Part shown: positions 24,787 to 32,980 of the stretch, piece after piece
How positions within the stretch are numbered: the first letter of the stretch is position 1
How the letters are laid out: each line of letters starts with the position of its first letter
NCBI GenBank assembly: GCA_012521185.1
Contig: JAAYMV010000063.1
Coordinates: forward strand, 1 to 35,372
Source: Bacillota bacterium
GTDB taxonomy: Bacteria > Bacillota > Limnochordia > Darwinibacteriales > DTU012
Reading direction: 5' to 3'
DNA length: 35,372 nucleotides
Notes under the pieces: model-generated
Database searches by the model: none
Told to the model about the DNA's origin: nothing
What the model saw: the letters and a program-made list of their open reading frames with translations, nothing else
Made by a program: the position numbers and the translations under genes

Positions 24787-24823
24787 AAACCCGACTCCGC
24801 ATTTCTGGGAGTCGGGTCTTTTA
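24787..24823. terminator. Bidirectional rho-independent terminator
   Basis: ACCCGACTCC (24789-24798) pairs perfectly with GGAGTCGGGT (24808-24817) around a nine-base loop, followed by CTTTT. It serves the plus-strand transporter gene and probably the minus-strand PHP gene ending at 24821. Confidence 0.85.
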
Positions 24824-25594
24824 AAAATCAAATTTTGCAATTTTTAAGTTAAACTGTTTGGCGATTGCTAAACCATCATCTATGTTTGCACCAACATCTT
24901 CTGGTCGGTGTGCATCAGAGTTAACGATCACTTCGATATCATAGTCTTGGGCTAGCTCCCAAAAGGGCAGCCAAGGATACATTGGTCTTGTTCCAGATTT
25001 AGTGTGGATATAAGGTTTGCGCAATCCATAGCCATTGATTTCTAAAGGAATGTTTAGTGTTTCGGCAGCCTGTAGAATTTCACGGGAACAAGCCTCGGTA
25101 TGCTGATCCCATTCTTCATAGGTGATGCCAAATAAATCTGGATGAGCAACAAAAGCAAATAAGCCGCTTTCCATAGATTGAATTAAATAGTTAGTGTAAG
25201 CTTTAAGAGTTTCTTTACATAGAATATCACTATGACTAGCCAGCCATTCACCTTGATATGGGAAAAAATGAGGGCCGAGAATTAGATAATCAAAGTTCCA
25301 TTCACCAAGTAGTTCTTCAAGATAAAAACTATGATATTCAGTAGCATATTCACATTCTGCACCAATTAGAATTGTTAGTTGGGGATATTTTGCTTGTGCT
25401 TGAGCGATAGCATTCACATAATCAGGTAATTCATCGATGGCCATGCGAATTCCTAACCAGCGATTGTCTGGCAAAGGAGTGTGATCGGTGATTCCAAGGA
25501 CAGTAATTCCTTGTTTGATGGCTGCATTCGCATAATTTACTACTTCACCAGTAGCATGTTTGCAGCGATAAGTATGGGTATGATAATTTTTCAC
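24821..25594 (-). CDS. PHP-domain phosphatase, histidinol-phosphatase-like
   Basis: The 257-residue enzyme has the PHP metal motifs in order: YHTHTYRCKHA (His5, His7), GITDHTPLP (Asp37, His38), GAECEY, LGPHFFP, FVAHPDLF and NSDAHRPEDVG, all needed for a trinuclear metal centre. It resembles the HisJ/HisK histidinol-phosphatase group, but no other histidine genes are near, so another phosphate monoester may be the substrate. The start is GTG 25594, with GGAGGT six bases upstream on the minus strand. It is the only gene between two opposing units. Confidence 0.86.
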   Translation of the reverse strand: MKNYHTHTYRCKHATGEVVNYANAAIKQGITVLGITDHTPLPDNRWLGIRMAIDELPDYVNAIAQAQAKYPQLTILIGAECEYATEYHSFYLEELLGEWNFDYLILGPHFFPYQGEWLASHSDILCKETLKAYTNYLIQSMESGLFAFVAHPDLFGITYEEWDQHTEACSREILQAAETLNIPLEINGYGLRKPYIHTKSGTRPMYPWLPFWELAQDYDIEVIVNSDAHRPEDVGANIDDGLAIAKQFNLKIAKFDF

Positions 25595-25627
25595 AAAGTT
25601 ACCTCCATTAATTTAACTTTCTCTTTT

Positions 25628-25656
25628 ACTCTACTACTTTACCTAAAACAAGGCAA
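25628..25656 (-). promoter_or_regulatory. Candidate promoter of the PHP gene
   Basis: On the minus strand TTGCCT (25656-25651) and TAGAGT (25633-25628) are 17 bases apart, each with four of six consensus bases. Location before the GTG at 25594 is fitting. Confidence 0.45.
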
Positions 25657-25694
25657 GTAGTCACCTAAATTGGCTGGAATGAATGGTTTCAATC

Positions 25695-25703
25695 TGGTAG
25701 AAT
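25695..25703 (+). promoter_or_regulatory. Candidate extended -10 promoter of the ABC exporter gene
   Basis: TGGTAGAAT is a TGn-extended -10 box (TAGAAT at 25698-25703). The matching -35 position holds TGGAAT (25675-25680), a poor match, so only the -10 element is marked. Confidence 0.4.
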
Positions 25704-25753
25704 AGTATTGGTTGCAATAATATAGTAATTTTAAATGAAAGGAAATTGGTAAG

Positions 25754-27484
25754 TTGGAAGTATTAAAGAGATTCGTTTCTTATTACAAAACTGAACGTCG
25801 TTTATTTTTCCTAGATATGCTTTGTGCCAGTTTAATAGCTGCTTTGGATCTAGTTTTTCCGATTATTACTCGGATGTTTATGAAGGATTACATTCCTAAT
25901 CAGAATATGCGAGTAGTAGTAATTTGGGTTTTCGCCTTAGTAATTTTATACTTACTGCGCTTGCTATTCCAATATTTTGTTGAATATTACGGTCACGTTG
26001 TAGGCGTAAATATGGAATACCATATGCGCAAAGATCTGTTTACGCACTTGCAAACATTAGACTTTAAATTCTTCGATGATACTAAAGTTGGACATTTAAT
26101 GTCGCGGATTGTTAATGACTTACATGAAGTTACTGAATTAGCACACCATGGTCCAGAGGACTTGTTTATTGCTTCGATTATGCTAGTAGGTTCATTTATC
26201 TATTTAATGACCATTAATGTGCCCTTAACCTTAATTGCCTTTTTCTTTATTCCAGTTATTGCTTGGTTTGCCATTAATAAGCGAGAAGCTATGGAAAAGG
26301 CCTTTACTTTAACACGTAAAAAAGTGGCTGATGTGAATGCAGAAGTAGAAAATAGTTTGTCTGGAATTCGGGTAGCTAAAAGCTTTGTTAATGAAGAATA
26401 CGAACAGGAACGTTTTAATCGAGCTAATGAAGCCTTTAAGTTTTCCCGTTATGGGGCTTTTAAAGCAATGGCTGAGTATTCTTCAGGCTTAGACTTTTTT
26501 ACTAATTTGTTGAATGTAATGGTACTTGGTGCTGGTGCTTGGTTTATGTATAAGGGACATATTGACTTGGCTGATTTGACTGCTTATTTAATGTTTATTA
26601 GTTATTTCTTACAGCCAATCCGCCGGTTAATCAGCTTTACTCAGCAGTATCAACAAGGAATGACTGGCTTTGCGCGTTTTGTGGAGCTGATGGAGGTTGA
26701 GCCATCAATTGTGGATACGCCTGATGCGGTGGAGTTGAAAGCAGTGCAGGGGAATATTGAATTACGGAATGTTTCCTTTCAGTACAACTCTAATAGTGAA
26801 GTATTGAATAATATTAGTTTAGATATTCCAGCTGGCAGTACCGTAGCTTTTGTTGGACCATCTGGTGGTGGAAAAACTACACTATGCCATTTAATTCCGC
26901 GTTTTTATGATGTAACTGAAGGCGAAATCCGCTTAGATGGCATGGATATTCGTCAAATTCAATTAGCATCACTAAGGAGAAATATTGGTTTAGTACAACA
27001 AGATGTGTTTCTGTTTACTGGTACAATTCGGGATAATATCCTGTATGGGCGTCCAGATGCTAGTGAGGAAGAAATGATTGAGGCAGCTAAAAAAGCACAA
27101 ATTCATGATTTTGTCACCTCCTTGCCAGAAGGATATGACACCTATATTGGTGAACGTGGTATTAAGCTGTCTGGTGGGCAAAAGCAAAGGATTTCCATTG
27201 CTCGAGTGTTTCTCAAGAATCCACCAATTTTAATTCTTGATGAAGCTACTTCTGTTTTAGATACGGCTACAGAGATGGAAATTCAAGGAGCTTTAAACGA
27301 GTTGGCTAAAGATCGTACTACTCTAATAATTGCTCATCGGCTTTCCACCATTCGCCATGCAGATAAGATTGTGGTTTTAACAGATGGAGAAATCCGTGAA
27401 GTAGGTACACACGAAGAGTTACTAAATAAAAACGGAATTTATGCTCAGCTCCATGGTGTACAGCTAAAAGCTTCAAATATATAA
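25754..27484 (+). CDS. ABC exporter, fused membrane and ATPase domains (MsbA/LmrA/YfiB type)
   Basis: The 576-residue half-transporter has six transmembrane helices in residues about 15-300 and an ATPase domain with Walker A GPSGGGKTT (near 372), Q-loop VQQDVFLF, signature LSGGQKQRISIARVFL, Walker B ILILDEATSVLD and H-loop IAHRLS. Such proteins work as homo- or heterodimers to export lipids, drugs or peptides; with no partner half-transporter next door, a homodimer is likely. The start is TTG 25754, about ten bases after AAAGGA; an ATG at 25734 runs into a stop after five codons. A hemolysin-III protein follows after 27 bases, probably in the same operon. Confidence 0.92.
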   Translation: MEVLKRFVSYYKTERRLFFLDMLCASLIAALDLVFPIITRMFMKDYIPNQNMRVVVIWVFALVILYLLRLLFQYFVEYYGHVVGVNMEYHMRKDLFTHLQTLDFKFFDDTKVGHLMSRIVNDLHEVTELAHHGPEDLFIASIMLVGSFIYLMTINVPLTLIAFFFIPVIAWFAINKREAMEKAFTLTRKKVADVNAEVENSLSGIRVAKSFVNEEYEQERFNRANEAFKFSRYGAFKAMAEYSSGLDFFTNLLNVMVLGAGAWFMYKGHIDLADLTAYLMFISYFLQPIRRLISFTQQYQQGMTGFARFVELMEVEPSIVDTPDAVELKAVQGNIELRNVSFQYNSNSEVLNNISLDIPAGSTVAFVGPSGGGKTTLCHLIPRFYDVTEGEIRLDGMDIRQIQLASLRRNIGLVQQDVFLFTGTIRDNILYGRPDASEEEMIEAAKKAQIHDFVTSLPEGYDTYIGERGIKLSGGQKQRISIARVFLKNPPILILDEATSVLDTATEMEIQGALNELAKDRTTLIIAHRLSTIRHADKIVVLTDGEIREVGTHEELLNKNGIYAQLHGVQLKASNI

Positions 27485-27511
27485 GTAGATATTGGCTACG
27501 GAGGCGATTAA

Positions 27512-28162
27512 ATGAATAGGAAGTTTTGGAATATGAAAGAACCAGTAAATACTTGGACCCATTTTGTTGTGTTTATTGCTGGGATTTTCGCTCTATTACT
27601 GATGGTGATTAAAGCCTGGGGTGATCCGAGATTAGTATTTACCGTAACAATTTTTGGTCTAAGTATTATTACTTTGTATGGGGCTAGTTCTCTATATCAT
27701 TGGGTGGAAACTACTCCAGAAAGGGAATTGGTGCTTAGGAAAATCGATCATATTTCCATTTATTTCTTAATCGCTGGAACCTATACGCCAGTGCTTAGTC
27801 AATGTTTGGCAGGTTCTTGGAAATGGACTATGCTAGCTGTGATTTGGACTTTGTCCATCATTGGAGCCATCCTAAAGATCTGGTTTATGAAAATCCCTAG
27901 ATATATTTCTACCACACTTTATGTGGGGCTTGGCTGGATGGCTTTAGTACCAATTAGGAAATTGACTGAAGCTTTGCCAACAGCTGGTATGGCTTTGTTG
28001 GTAGCAGGTGGAATAGCTTACACTGTTGGTGGAGTAATCTATGCTACAAAAATCTTTAATTTTGTACCAGGTAAATTTGGTTTCCACGAAGTCTTTCATA
28101 TTTTTGTTGGGTTAGGTACCCTGTTACATTTTCTCTTAATTTATTTATATGTGATTCCTTAG
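27512..28162 (+). CDS. Hemolysin III family (PAQR) membrane protein
   Basis: The 216-residue protein has seven predicted transmembrane helices and the family's metal-binding pattern: SSLYHWVE, a conserved DHISIYFLIAGTYTP, and a late HEVFHIFVGLGTLLHF with the paired histidines. Members resemble adiponectin receptors (ceramidase-like zinc hydrolases); the hemolysin name is historical and no toxin role is implied. The length is normal. ATG 27512 follows GGAGGCG (27501-27507). A UUCG-loop terminator overlaps the stop. Confidence 0.92.
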   Translation: MNRKFWNMKEPVNTWTHFVVFIAGIFALLLMVIKAWGDPRLVFTVTIFGLSIITLYGASSLYHWVETTPERELVLRKIDHISIYFLIAGTYTPVLSQCLAGSWKWTMLAVIWTLSIIGAILKIWFMKIPRYISTTLYVGLGWMALVPIRKLTEALPTAGMALLVAGGIAYTVGGVIYATKIFNFVPGKFGFHEVFHIFVGLGTLLHFLLIYLYVIP

Positions 28163-28185
28163 GCAGAGTTCGCTCTGCCTTTTTT
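28161..28185 (+). terminator. Rho-independent terminator with TTCG loop
   Basis: AGGCAGAG (28161-28168) and CTCTGCCT (28173-28180) pair perfectly around the tetraloop TTCG, followed by T5. Confidence 0.92.
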
Positions 28186-28241
28186 ATGCAGGATTTGAGC
28201 AGGTTAGTTAAGAAGGTAAATGGGAAGGTAGGTGTAGTAAG

Positions 28242-29930
28242 ATGAGAATTATTGGAATTGATGTTGGCGGTACCAATACGGATGCCACATTACTCAGTGA
28301 AGATGGGCAAGTTTTGGCCATGGCTAAGGTGCCGACTAATCATCATGACATTTTTGCGAGTACCAAAACTGCACTAGAGGAGATTTTGCAAGTCCACCAA
28401 GGTTCTCAGCCAGTTAAGCTACAGCTCTCTACTACACTGTCAACTAATGCAATTGTTGAAGGTACTGGACAGGCAACGGCAGTTTTAGCGATTCCCGGAC
28501 CAGGATTGAATTTACAAGATTTCGGCTTTGATTTTCCCCTCTATACTTTGCAAGGGTATATTGATCATCGTGGTCGAATTATCCAAGAAGTAGATGAGCA
28601 AGAAGTAATTAGCGTAGCTAAACAGGCATTAGCTGAGGGAGCTGAAGCCTTAGCAATCGTTGGTAAATTTAGTCAGCGCAATAGCAGATTGGAAAAAAGA
28701 GTCAAGGGAATCATTGAACAAGCAGCCTTACCCTTTGAACAGCTGACATTGGGTCATCAATTATCTGGTAGGTTAAATTTTCCGCGAAGAATAGTAACTG
28801 CTTATTTTAATGCGCGGGTAACTAAGGTACAAACGGATTTTGCTAAAATGATTGAGGAATTACAAGCCAAATATCCTTTGATAGCCCAGGTACAGATTTT
28901 AAAAGCCGATGGGGGTACGATGAGTTTAGCAGAATCTTGCCAGCGACCAGTTGAAACAATTCTATCGGGTCCAGCTGCCAGTATCATGGCTGCTCAAGCT
29001 CTTTCAAGTTATCAGAATACTAACCAAGTAGTAGTGGATATTGGTGGAACTACTACTGATATAGCAATTATTGTTGGCGGAGAATCCTTACAGCAGCGTA
29101 ATGGCGCTGAAATCGGCGGATGGAAAACTTTGGTTCCCGGATTGCTAACCTACTCTTTAGGCTTAGGCGGGGACAGTGAAATTCATCTTTCCGAACATGG
29201 ACTTAAACTAGGACCACGCCGAGCAGGGACACCAGTAGCTTTAGGCGGCAATGCTGTTACACCCACTGATGCAGCGGTGGCTTTAGGACTAACTAGCGTT
29301 GGTCAGCGTAACCTGGCAATTGCAGGTTTGAGTAAGCTAACAAATAGTAAGTATAATACTTGGCAAAAATTAGCAGAAGCTATCGTTGATGCCTTTGTTA
29401 ATCAGTTATGCACAGGAATTAAGGAAGTTTATCAAAGCCTAGAAAATGTTCCGGTTTATACTGTGTCCGAAATCTTAGCTCCACCTGATATTAGACCGCG
29501 AGTTTTGGTCGGCTTAGGTGCTCCAGCATCAGTGTTTATTCCTTTAGTAGGGAAAAAATTAGCTTTGCCTTACGAAGTCTTGCCTTACCATGCTGGTGCT
29601 AATGGGATCGGAGCAGCTGCTTCTCGGGTTACGATCAGTATTACTTTACATGCAGATACTGAGCGAGAATTATTAGTTATTCCGGAGTTAGGCCTAGAAC
29701 AAACGATTCGGCGTAATCTGTTATTTGATTTAAAACAGGCGCGGGAAATAGCTGTGGAGCAGCTAACTAATTATGCTAAACAATTAGGAATTGAAGATTA
29801 CGGTGAGGTTCAAATTGCGGAGGAAGAAGTATTTAATATGGTAAGAGGCTTTCATACTGTTGGTCGAATTTTTCATTTACGGGCTCAGATTCGGCCGAAG
29901 GTTTATCCGGTGGTAGGTGAAAAATCATGA
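28242..29930 (+). CDS. Hydantoinase/oxoprolinase A-like protein
   Basis: The 562-residue protein is an ASKHA-type ATP-dependent amidohydrolase subunit. Its N-terminal domain has IGIDVGGTNTDATLL (phosphate-1 loop) and STTLSTNAIVEG; the Hydantoinase_A core includes ADGGTMSL, ILSGPAASIMAA, VVDIGGTTTDIAII and GLGGDSEI. HyuA-type enzymes hydrolyse cyclic amides such as hydantoins or 5-oxoproline, usually with a HyuB partner. Here no HyuB gene is present, and the next gene, overlapped by ATGA, encodes a deacetylase-family protein instead. The C-terminal end is shorter than in full HyuA. ATG 28242 follows GGAAGGTAGG, a weak Shine-Dalgarno. Confidence 0.88.
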   Translation: MRIIGIDVGGTNTDATLLSEDGQVLAMAKVPTNHHDIFASTKTALEEILQVHQGSQPVKLQLSTTLSTNAIVEGTGQATAVLAIPGPGLNLQDFGFDFPLYTLQGYIDHRGRIIQEVDEQEVISVAKQALAEGAEALAIVGKFSQRNSRLEKRVKGIIEQAALPFEQLTLGHQLSGRLNFPRRIVTAYFNARVTKVQTDFAKMIEELQAKYPLIAQVQILKADGGTMSLAESCQRPVETILSGPAASIMAAQALSSYQNTNQVVVDIGGTTTDIAIIVGGESLQQRNGAEIGGWKTLVPGLLTYSLGLGGDSEIHLSEHGLKLGPRRAGTPVALGGNAVTPTDAAVALGLTSVGQRNLAIAGLSKLTNSKYNTWQKLAEAIVDAFVNQLCTGIKEVYQSLENVPVYTVSEILAPPDIRPRVLVGLGAPASVFIPLVGKKLALPYEVLPYHAGANGIGAAASRVTISITLHADTERELLVIPELGLEQTIRRNLLFDLKQAREIAVEQLTNYAKQLGIEDYGEVQIAEEEVFNMVRGFHTVGRIFHLRAQIRPKVYPVVGEKS

Positions 29931-31258
29931 TTAAAGCTAAGCAGCGTGTCGGATTAATCTTTTTTCCGGCTTTTGATTGGTGTATTACGCCAGATCATCC
30001 TGAAAGACAGGAACGTTTATTGTATACTCGGGATCAGATTCAGGAAGAGGGTTTGCTGGATATTTCTGGAATCGAGGAATATCGGCCTTATTTAGCTGAG
30101 GATCACCAGATTGCCCGCAGTCATATTTGTGTGCCTAGTATTGAAAGAAGGATTACTGAGTCTCATCGAATTGCAGCTGGTGGAACTATTTTAGCTGCTG
30201 ATTTAGTGTTAGACGGTAAGGTAGATCGTTCATTTGCTTTACTGCGTCCTCCAGGACATCATGCTAATCGGATTGTTCATGGCAGTCGTGGTTTTTGTAC
30301 GATTAATAACGAAGCAATTATGGTGGAGCATATTCGTCAACGCAAAGGATCAGATATAAAAATCGCCATTGTGGATACAGATGCACATCATGGAGATGGA
30401 ACCCAGGATATTTTCTATAATGATCCTGGTGTACTTCATATTTCTTTGCATCAGGATGGTAGGACTTTGTATCCAGGCACAGGTTTTGTCGCTGAACGGG
30501 GCGGGCCGGCAGCCTATGGACAAACTATTAACATTCCTTTGCCGCCAGGAACGGGTGATGAAGGAATTCTGTATGTGATGGAAAACTTAGTAATGCCTAT
30601 TTTAGCAGAATGGCAGCCTGATTATATTATTAATGCAGCCGGACAGGATAATCATTATTCAGATCCATTAACTAATATGAACTTCAGTGCTAGAGGTTAT
30701 GCTAGATTAACTGAATTATTAAATCCAGATTTTGTTGTATTAGAAGGCGGCTATTCCATTGAAGGAGCTCTGCCTTATGTAAATGTGGGGATTATCTTAG
30801 CCTTAGCTGGACTAGATTATGCTCATTTGAAGGAACCTGATTGGGATCTAACTCGAGTTCGGCAATCAGCAGCTGTAATGGATTATATTCAGCAGTTAGT
30901 AGTGGAAATGAAAGAATTATGGGATACCAGACAAGAAGTGGATTTGAAACAGGTTTTTGGCCAGAAGCCGTTCTTTACTAGACAGAGAGAAATTTATTAT
31001 GACACAGATGGAATAGCTGAGCAACAAGATGAAAAAATTAAGCTTTGCCAGCAGTGTGCTGGTTGGCGCTGGATCTATTCAACAGCGGTCAGAGCTAGAG
31101 CTATGACAACTAGGATTGCAGCTGTGCTTATACCTTGGCAGGTTTGCCTTGAGTGTGAAAAAGAGGCTCAAACTTATTATCGTAGCTTAGCTAAGAATAG
31201 TGAATTTGATCAAGTCTTTTATCAGGATCCAGAAAAAAATGTTTATTTAAGCAAGTAA
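29927..31258 (+). CDS. Histone-deacetylase-family amidohydrolase with C-terminal CxxC pairs
   Basis: The first about 320 residues are an arginase-fold deacetylase domain: RPPGHHA (catalytic His pair), the zinc ligands in VDTDAHHGDGTQ, a third ligand region AGQDNHYSDPL, and GGYS with the transition-state Tyr. Bacterial members (AcuC, acetylpolyamine and acetoin-type deacetylases) act on small molecules or acetyl-lysine proteins, not histones. A C-terminal extension has two CxxC pairs (Cys374/377 and Cys407/410), suggesting an extra zinc site not found in typical AcuC. ATG 29927 overlaps the hydantoinase stop (ATGA). No terminator follows; the mgtE promoter begins five bases after the stop. Confidence 0.87.
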   Translation: MIKAKQRVGLIFFPAFDWCITPDHPERQERLLYTRDQIQEEGLLDISGIEEYRPYLAEDHQIARSHICVPSIERRITESHRIAAGGTILAADLVLDGKVDRSFALLRPPGHHANRIVHGSRGFCTINNEAIMVEHIRQRKGSDIKIAIVDTDAHHGDGTQDIFYNDPGVLHISLHQDGRTLYPGTGFVAERGGPAAYGQTINIPLPPGTGDEGILYVMENLVMPILAEWQPDYIINAAGQDNHYSDPLTNMNFSARGYARLTELLNPDFVVLEGGYSIEGALPYVNVGIILALAGLDYAHLKEPDWDLTRVRQSAAVMDYIQQLVVEMKELWDTRQEVDLKQVFGQKPFFTRQREIYYDTDGIAEQQDEKIKLCQQCAGWRWIYSTAVRARAMTTRIAAVLIPWQVCLECEKEAQTYYRSLAKNSEFDQVFYQDPEKNVYLSK

Positions 31259-31262
31259 ATAA

Positions 31263-31291
31263 TTGCCATTAAAACCGGGAAATGCTATAGT
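31263..31291 (+). promoter_or_regulatory. mgtE promoter
   Basis: TTGCCA (31263-31268) and TATAGT (31286-31291) are separated by 17 bases, and a TG at 31283-31284 extends the -10 box. The likely start near 31298 gives a leader of about 200 bases before mgtE. Confidence 0.75.
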
Positions 31292-31324
31292 GGAGAAGAG
31301 ACTACGGAAAGGGAGGTAAAATAA

Positions 31325-31426
31325 GTGGACGAAGGCGGGCTTAGTATTAAGACGAACAATTTAGAAGAACATACCATCTTAGTCAGCCTCAGCTCACTAA
31401 TTTTACCAACCTTAGGCTGCAACTAA
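31325..31426 (+). CDS. Putative 33-residue leader peptide upstream of mgtE
   Basis: A GTG at 31325 stands seven bases after GGGAGGT (31312-31318) and opens a frame of 33 codons to TAA at 31424-31426. The peptide starts MDEGGLSIK, has an acidic NNLEEH in the middle and a hydrophobic end (ILVSLSSLILPTLGCN). It has no resemblance I recognise. Its good Shine-Dalgarno, location between promoter and mgtE, and overlap with the long leader hairpin make a regulatory leader peptide more likely than a free-standing protein. Acidic and proline codons are features of magnesium-sensing leader ORFs known in enterobacteria (mgtL, corL), but this one is not a homologue. Expression is unproven. Confidence 0.5.
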   Translation: MDEGGLSIKTNNLEEHTILVSLSSLILPTLGCN

Positions 31427-31463
31427 GATGATGGTTCTTCCAAATGTAATTCTGTTCGTTTTT
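31349..31463 (+). promoter_or_regulatory. Long structured hairpin in the mgtE leader, terminator-like end
   Basis: Four nested helices can be traced: AAGACGAAC (31349-31357) with GTTCGTTTT (31454-31462); ATTTAGAAGAAC (31359-31370) with GTTCTTCCAAAT (31434-31445), one mismatch; CATCTTAGT (31375-31383) with ACTAAGATG (31422-31430); CAGCCT (31384-31389) with AGGCTG (31414-31419). The apical loop is 24 bases. The last arm runs into TTTTT (31459-31463). It could act as an attenuator before mgtE. I do not find the M-box consensus on the plus strand. Confidence 0.65.
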
Positions 31464-31498
31464 ATACTCCGGGATTAATCTAAAAGGAGGATAAAAAC

Positions 31499-32842
31499 AT
31501 GAGAAGAATTGATTTTTCAACCTTAAATCGCTTAGTTGAAGCCAAACAGCTCAAACCCTTGAAAGAGGCACTTGCTGATTTTAATGTGGTGGACTTAGCA
31601 AATTTTATTGAGCAATTAAATCGAGAAAGTGTGGTTTATGCTTTTCGCGCTTTGCCGAAAGACATTGCTGCACAAGTTTTTTCTTATTTATCTTTTGAGA
31701 GTCAGGAGTTTATTGTTCAATCCATTACAGATCAAGAAATCGGCCATATTATTAATGATTTGTTTTCTGATGATGCAGCAGATTTAATTGAAGAACTGCC
31801 AGCTAATGTTGTAAAAAAGGTATTGCGGAATGCCTCGCCAGAGGTGCGAAACACTATTAATCAATTATTACAATACCCTGCTGAATCAGCTGGCAGCATT
31901 ATGACTGCTGAATTTGTTGATTTAAAAAAACACATGACTGTTGGTGAAGCTTTTGCCCGGATTAGACGTACCGCCTTTGAAAAAGAAACTGTTTATACTT
32001 GTTATGTAATTGATGAACATCGTCGGCTTGAGGGAGTTATTTCGGTAAAAAGATTATTGGTAACTCCAGATGATACTATATTAAGCCAAGTGATGGAAAC
32101 TAACATTATTAAAGTAACGACTACTGATGACCAGGAGTTAGTAGCTCATTTATTTGCTAAATATGGGCTTTTATCATTACCCGTAGTTGACCATGAAAAT
32201 CGTTTAGTAGGAATTGTAACTATTGACGACGTAATTGATGTTATTCATGAAGAGGCTACCGAGGACTTTGAACGAATGGCCGCTATGTTGCCTTCGGAGA
32301 AGCCTTATTTAAAGACTAGTGTTTTGTCTTTGGCTAAAAATCGATTTGCTTGGCTATTATTTTTGATGGTATCTGGCATGATCGTTGGTTCAATTTTAGC
32401 AAAGTATGAAGAAGCTTTTGTAGCCATTCCTTTGTTGGTTACTTTTATTCCCATGTTAACTGATACTGGTGGTAACGCCGGTTCTCAAAGTTCAACTCTA
32501 GTTATTCGGGGAATGGCCTTATCGGAGATTAGGGTAGGAGATTTTCTCAAGGTATTTTTTAAGGAATTTCGTGTTAGTTTAATTGTTGGTTTAGGACTTT
32601 CAATTGCAAACTTCATTCGGATAATGATTTCATATAAAGATCCAATGATTGCCTTAACCGTTTCCTTAAGCTTATATTTAACTGTTGTTATTGCTAAAAC
32701 TGTTGGGGGAATTTTACCAATCTTCGCTAAATTGGTGAAAGCTGATCCAGCAATTATGGCGGCACCGATTATTACAACGGTAGTTGATGCTTTATCATTG
32801 ATGCTCTATTTTAGAATAGCAGTTGTTTTATTAAAGCTCTAA
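31499..32842 (+). CDS. mgtE: Magnesium channel MgtE
   Basis: MgtE is a homodimeric magnesium channel gated by intracellular Mg2+. The 447-residue protein has the N-domain with the helical repeats (DDAADLIEELP), two CBS domains (YPAESAGSIMTAEFVDL and VVDHENRLVGIVTIDDVIDVI), the plug helix and five transmembrane helices with the pore motif PMLTDTGGNAGSQSS. All parts that bind regulatory Mg2+ are present, so the protein looks functional. ATG 31499 follows AAAAGGAGG (31482-31490). Its leader of about 200 bases holds a short ORF and a long hairpin, so synthesis may also be controlled at RNA level. A strong terminator overlaps the stop. Confidence 0.95.
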   Translation: MRRIDFSTLNRLVEAKQLKPLKEALADFNVVDLANFIEQLNRESVVYAFRALPKDIAAQVFSYLSFESQEFIVQSITDQEIGHIINDLFSDDAADLIEELPANVVKKVLRNASPEVRNTINQLLQYPAESAGSIMTAEFVDLKKHMTVGEAFARIRRTAFEKETVYTCYVIDEHRRLEGVISVKRLLVTPDDTILSQVMETNIIKVTTTDDQELVAHLFAKYGLLSLPVVDHENRLVGIVTIDDVIDVIHEEATEDFERMAAMLPSEKPYLKTSVLSLAKNRFAWLLFLMVSGMIVGSILAKYEEAFVAIPLLVTFIPMLTDTGGNAGSQSSTLVIRGMALSEIRVGDFLKVFFKEFRVSLIVGLGLSIANFIRIMISYKDPMIALTVSLSLYLTVVIAKTVGGILPIFAKLVKADPAIMAAPIITTVVDALSLMLYFRIAVVLLKL

Positions 32843-32870
32843 AAACACTGGTTAGGACACCAGTGTTTTT
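32841..32870 (+). terminator. Rho-independent terminator after mgtE
   Basis: AAAAACACTGG (32841-32851) pairs perfectly with CCAGTGTTTTT (32860-32870) around an eight-base loop, ending in T5. Confidence 0.92.
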
Positions 32871-32905
32871 ATGTCATAATCTAAACGGACGATTGATGGC
32901 ATTTT

Positions 32906-32934
32906 TTGACAAGGGATCAGTTCTTTGCTAAAAT
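32906..32934 (+). promoter_or_regulatory. Promoter of the aldo/keto reductase gene
   Basis: A perfect -35 TTGACA (32906-32911) and -10 TAAAAT (32929-32934) are 17 bases apart. The start should fall about 40 bases before ATG 32981. Confidence 0.85.
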
Positions 32935-32980
32935 TACCTTATAAATAAGAATAATTATTATATAAGTGAGGTGTTCCACG

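Noticed and set aside
27512-28162. Haemolysin toxin
   Set aside because: The family name is historical; the sequence is a seven-helix PAQR-type membrane protein of wide distribution.
29927-31258. True histone deacetylase implying bacterial histones
   Set aside because: Bacterial members of this family act on small molecules or acetyl-lysine in other proteins, and nothing histone-like is in the window.
31325-31426. Precursor peptide of a ribosomal natural product (Ser/Thr/Cys-rich end)
   Set aside because: No modification enzyme, protease or dedicated exporter lies next to it; the position between promoter and mgtE fits a leader ORF better.
31349-31463. M-box (ykoK) magnesium riboswitch ahead of mgtE
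   Set aside because: The M-box landmark stretch with GTTAGGTGAGGCTCC is not found on the plus strand. A distant likeness appears only on the reverse strand, which is not transcribed into the mgtE leader.
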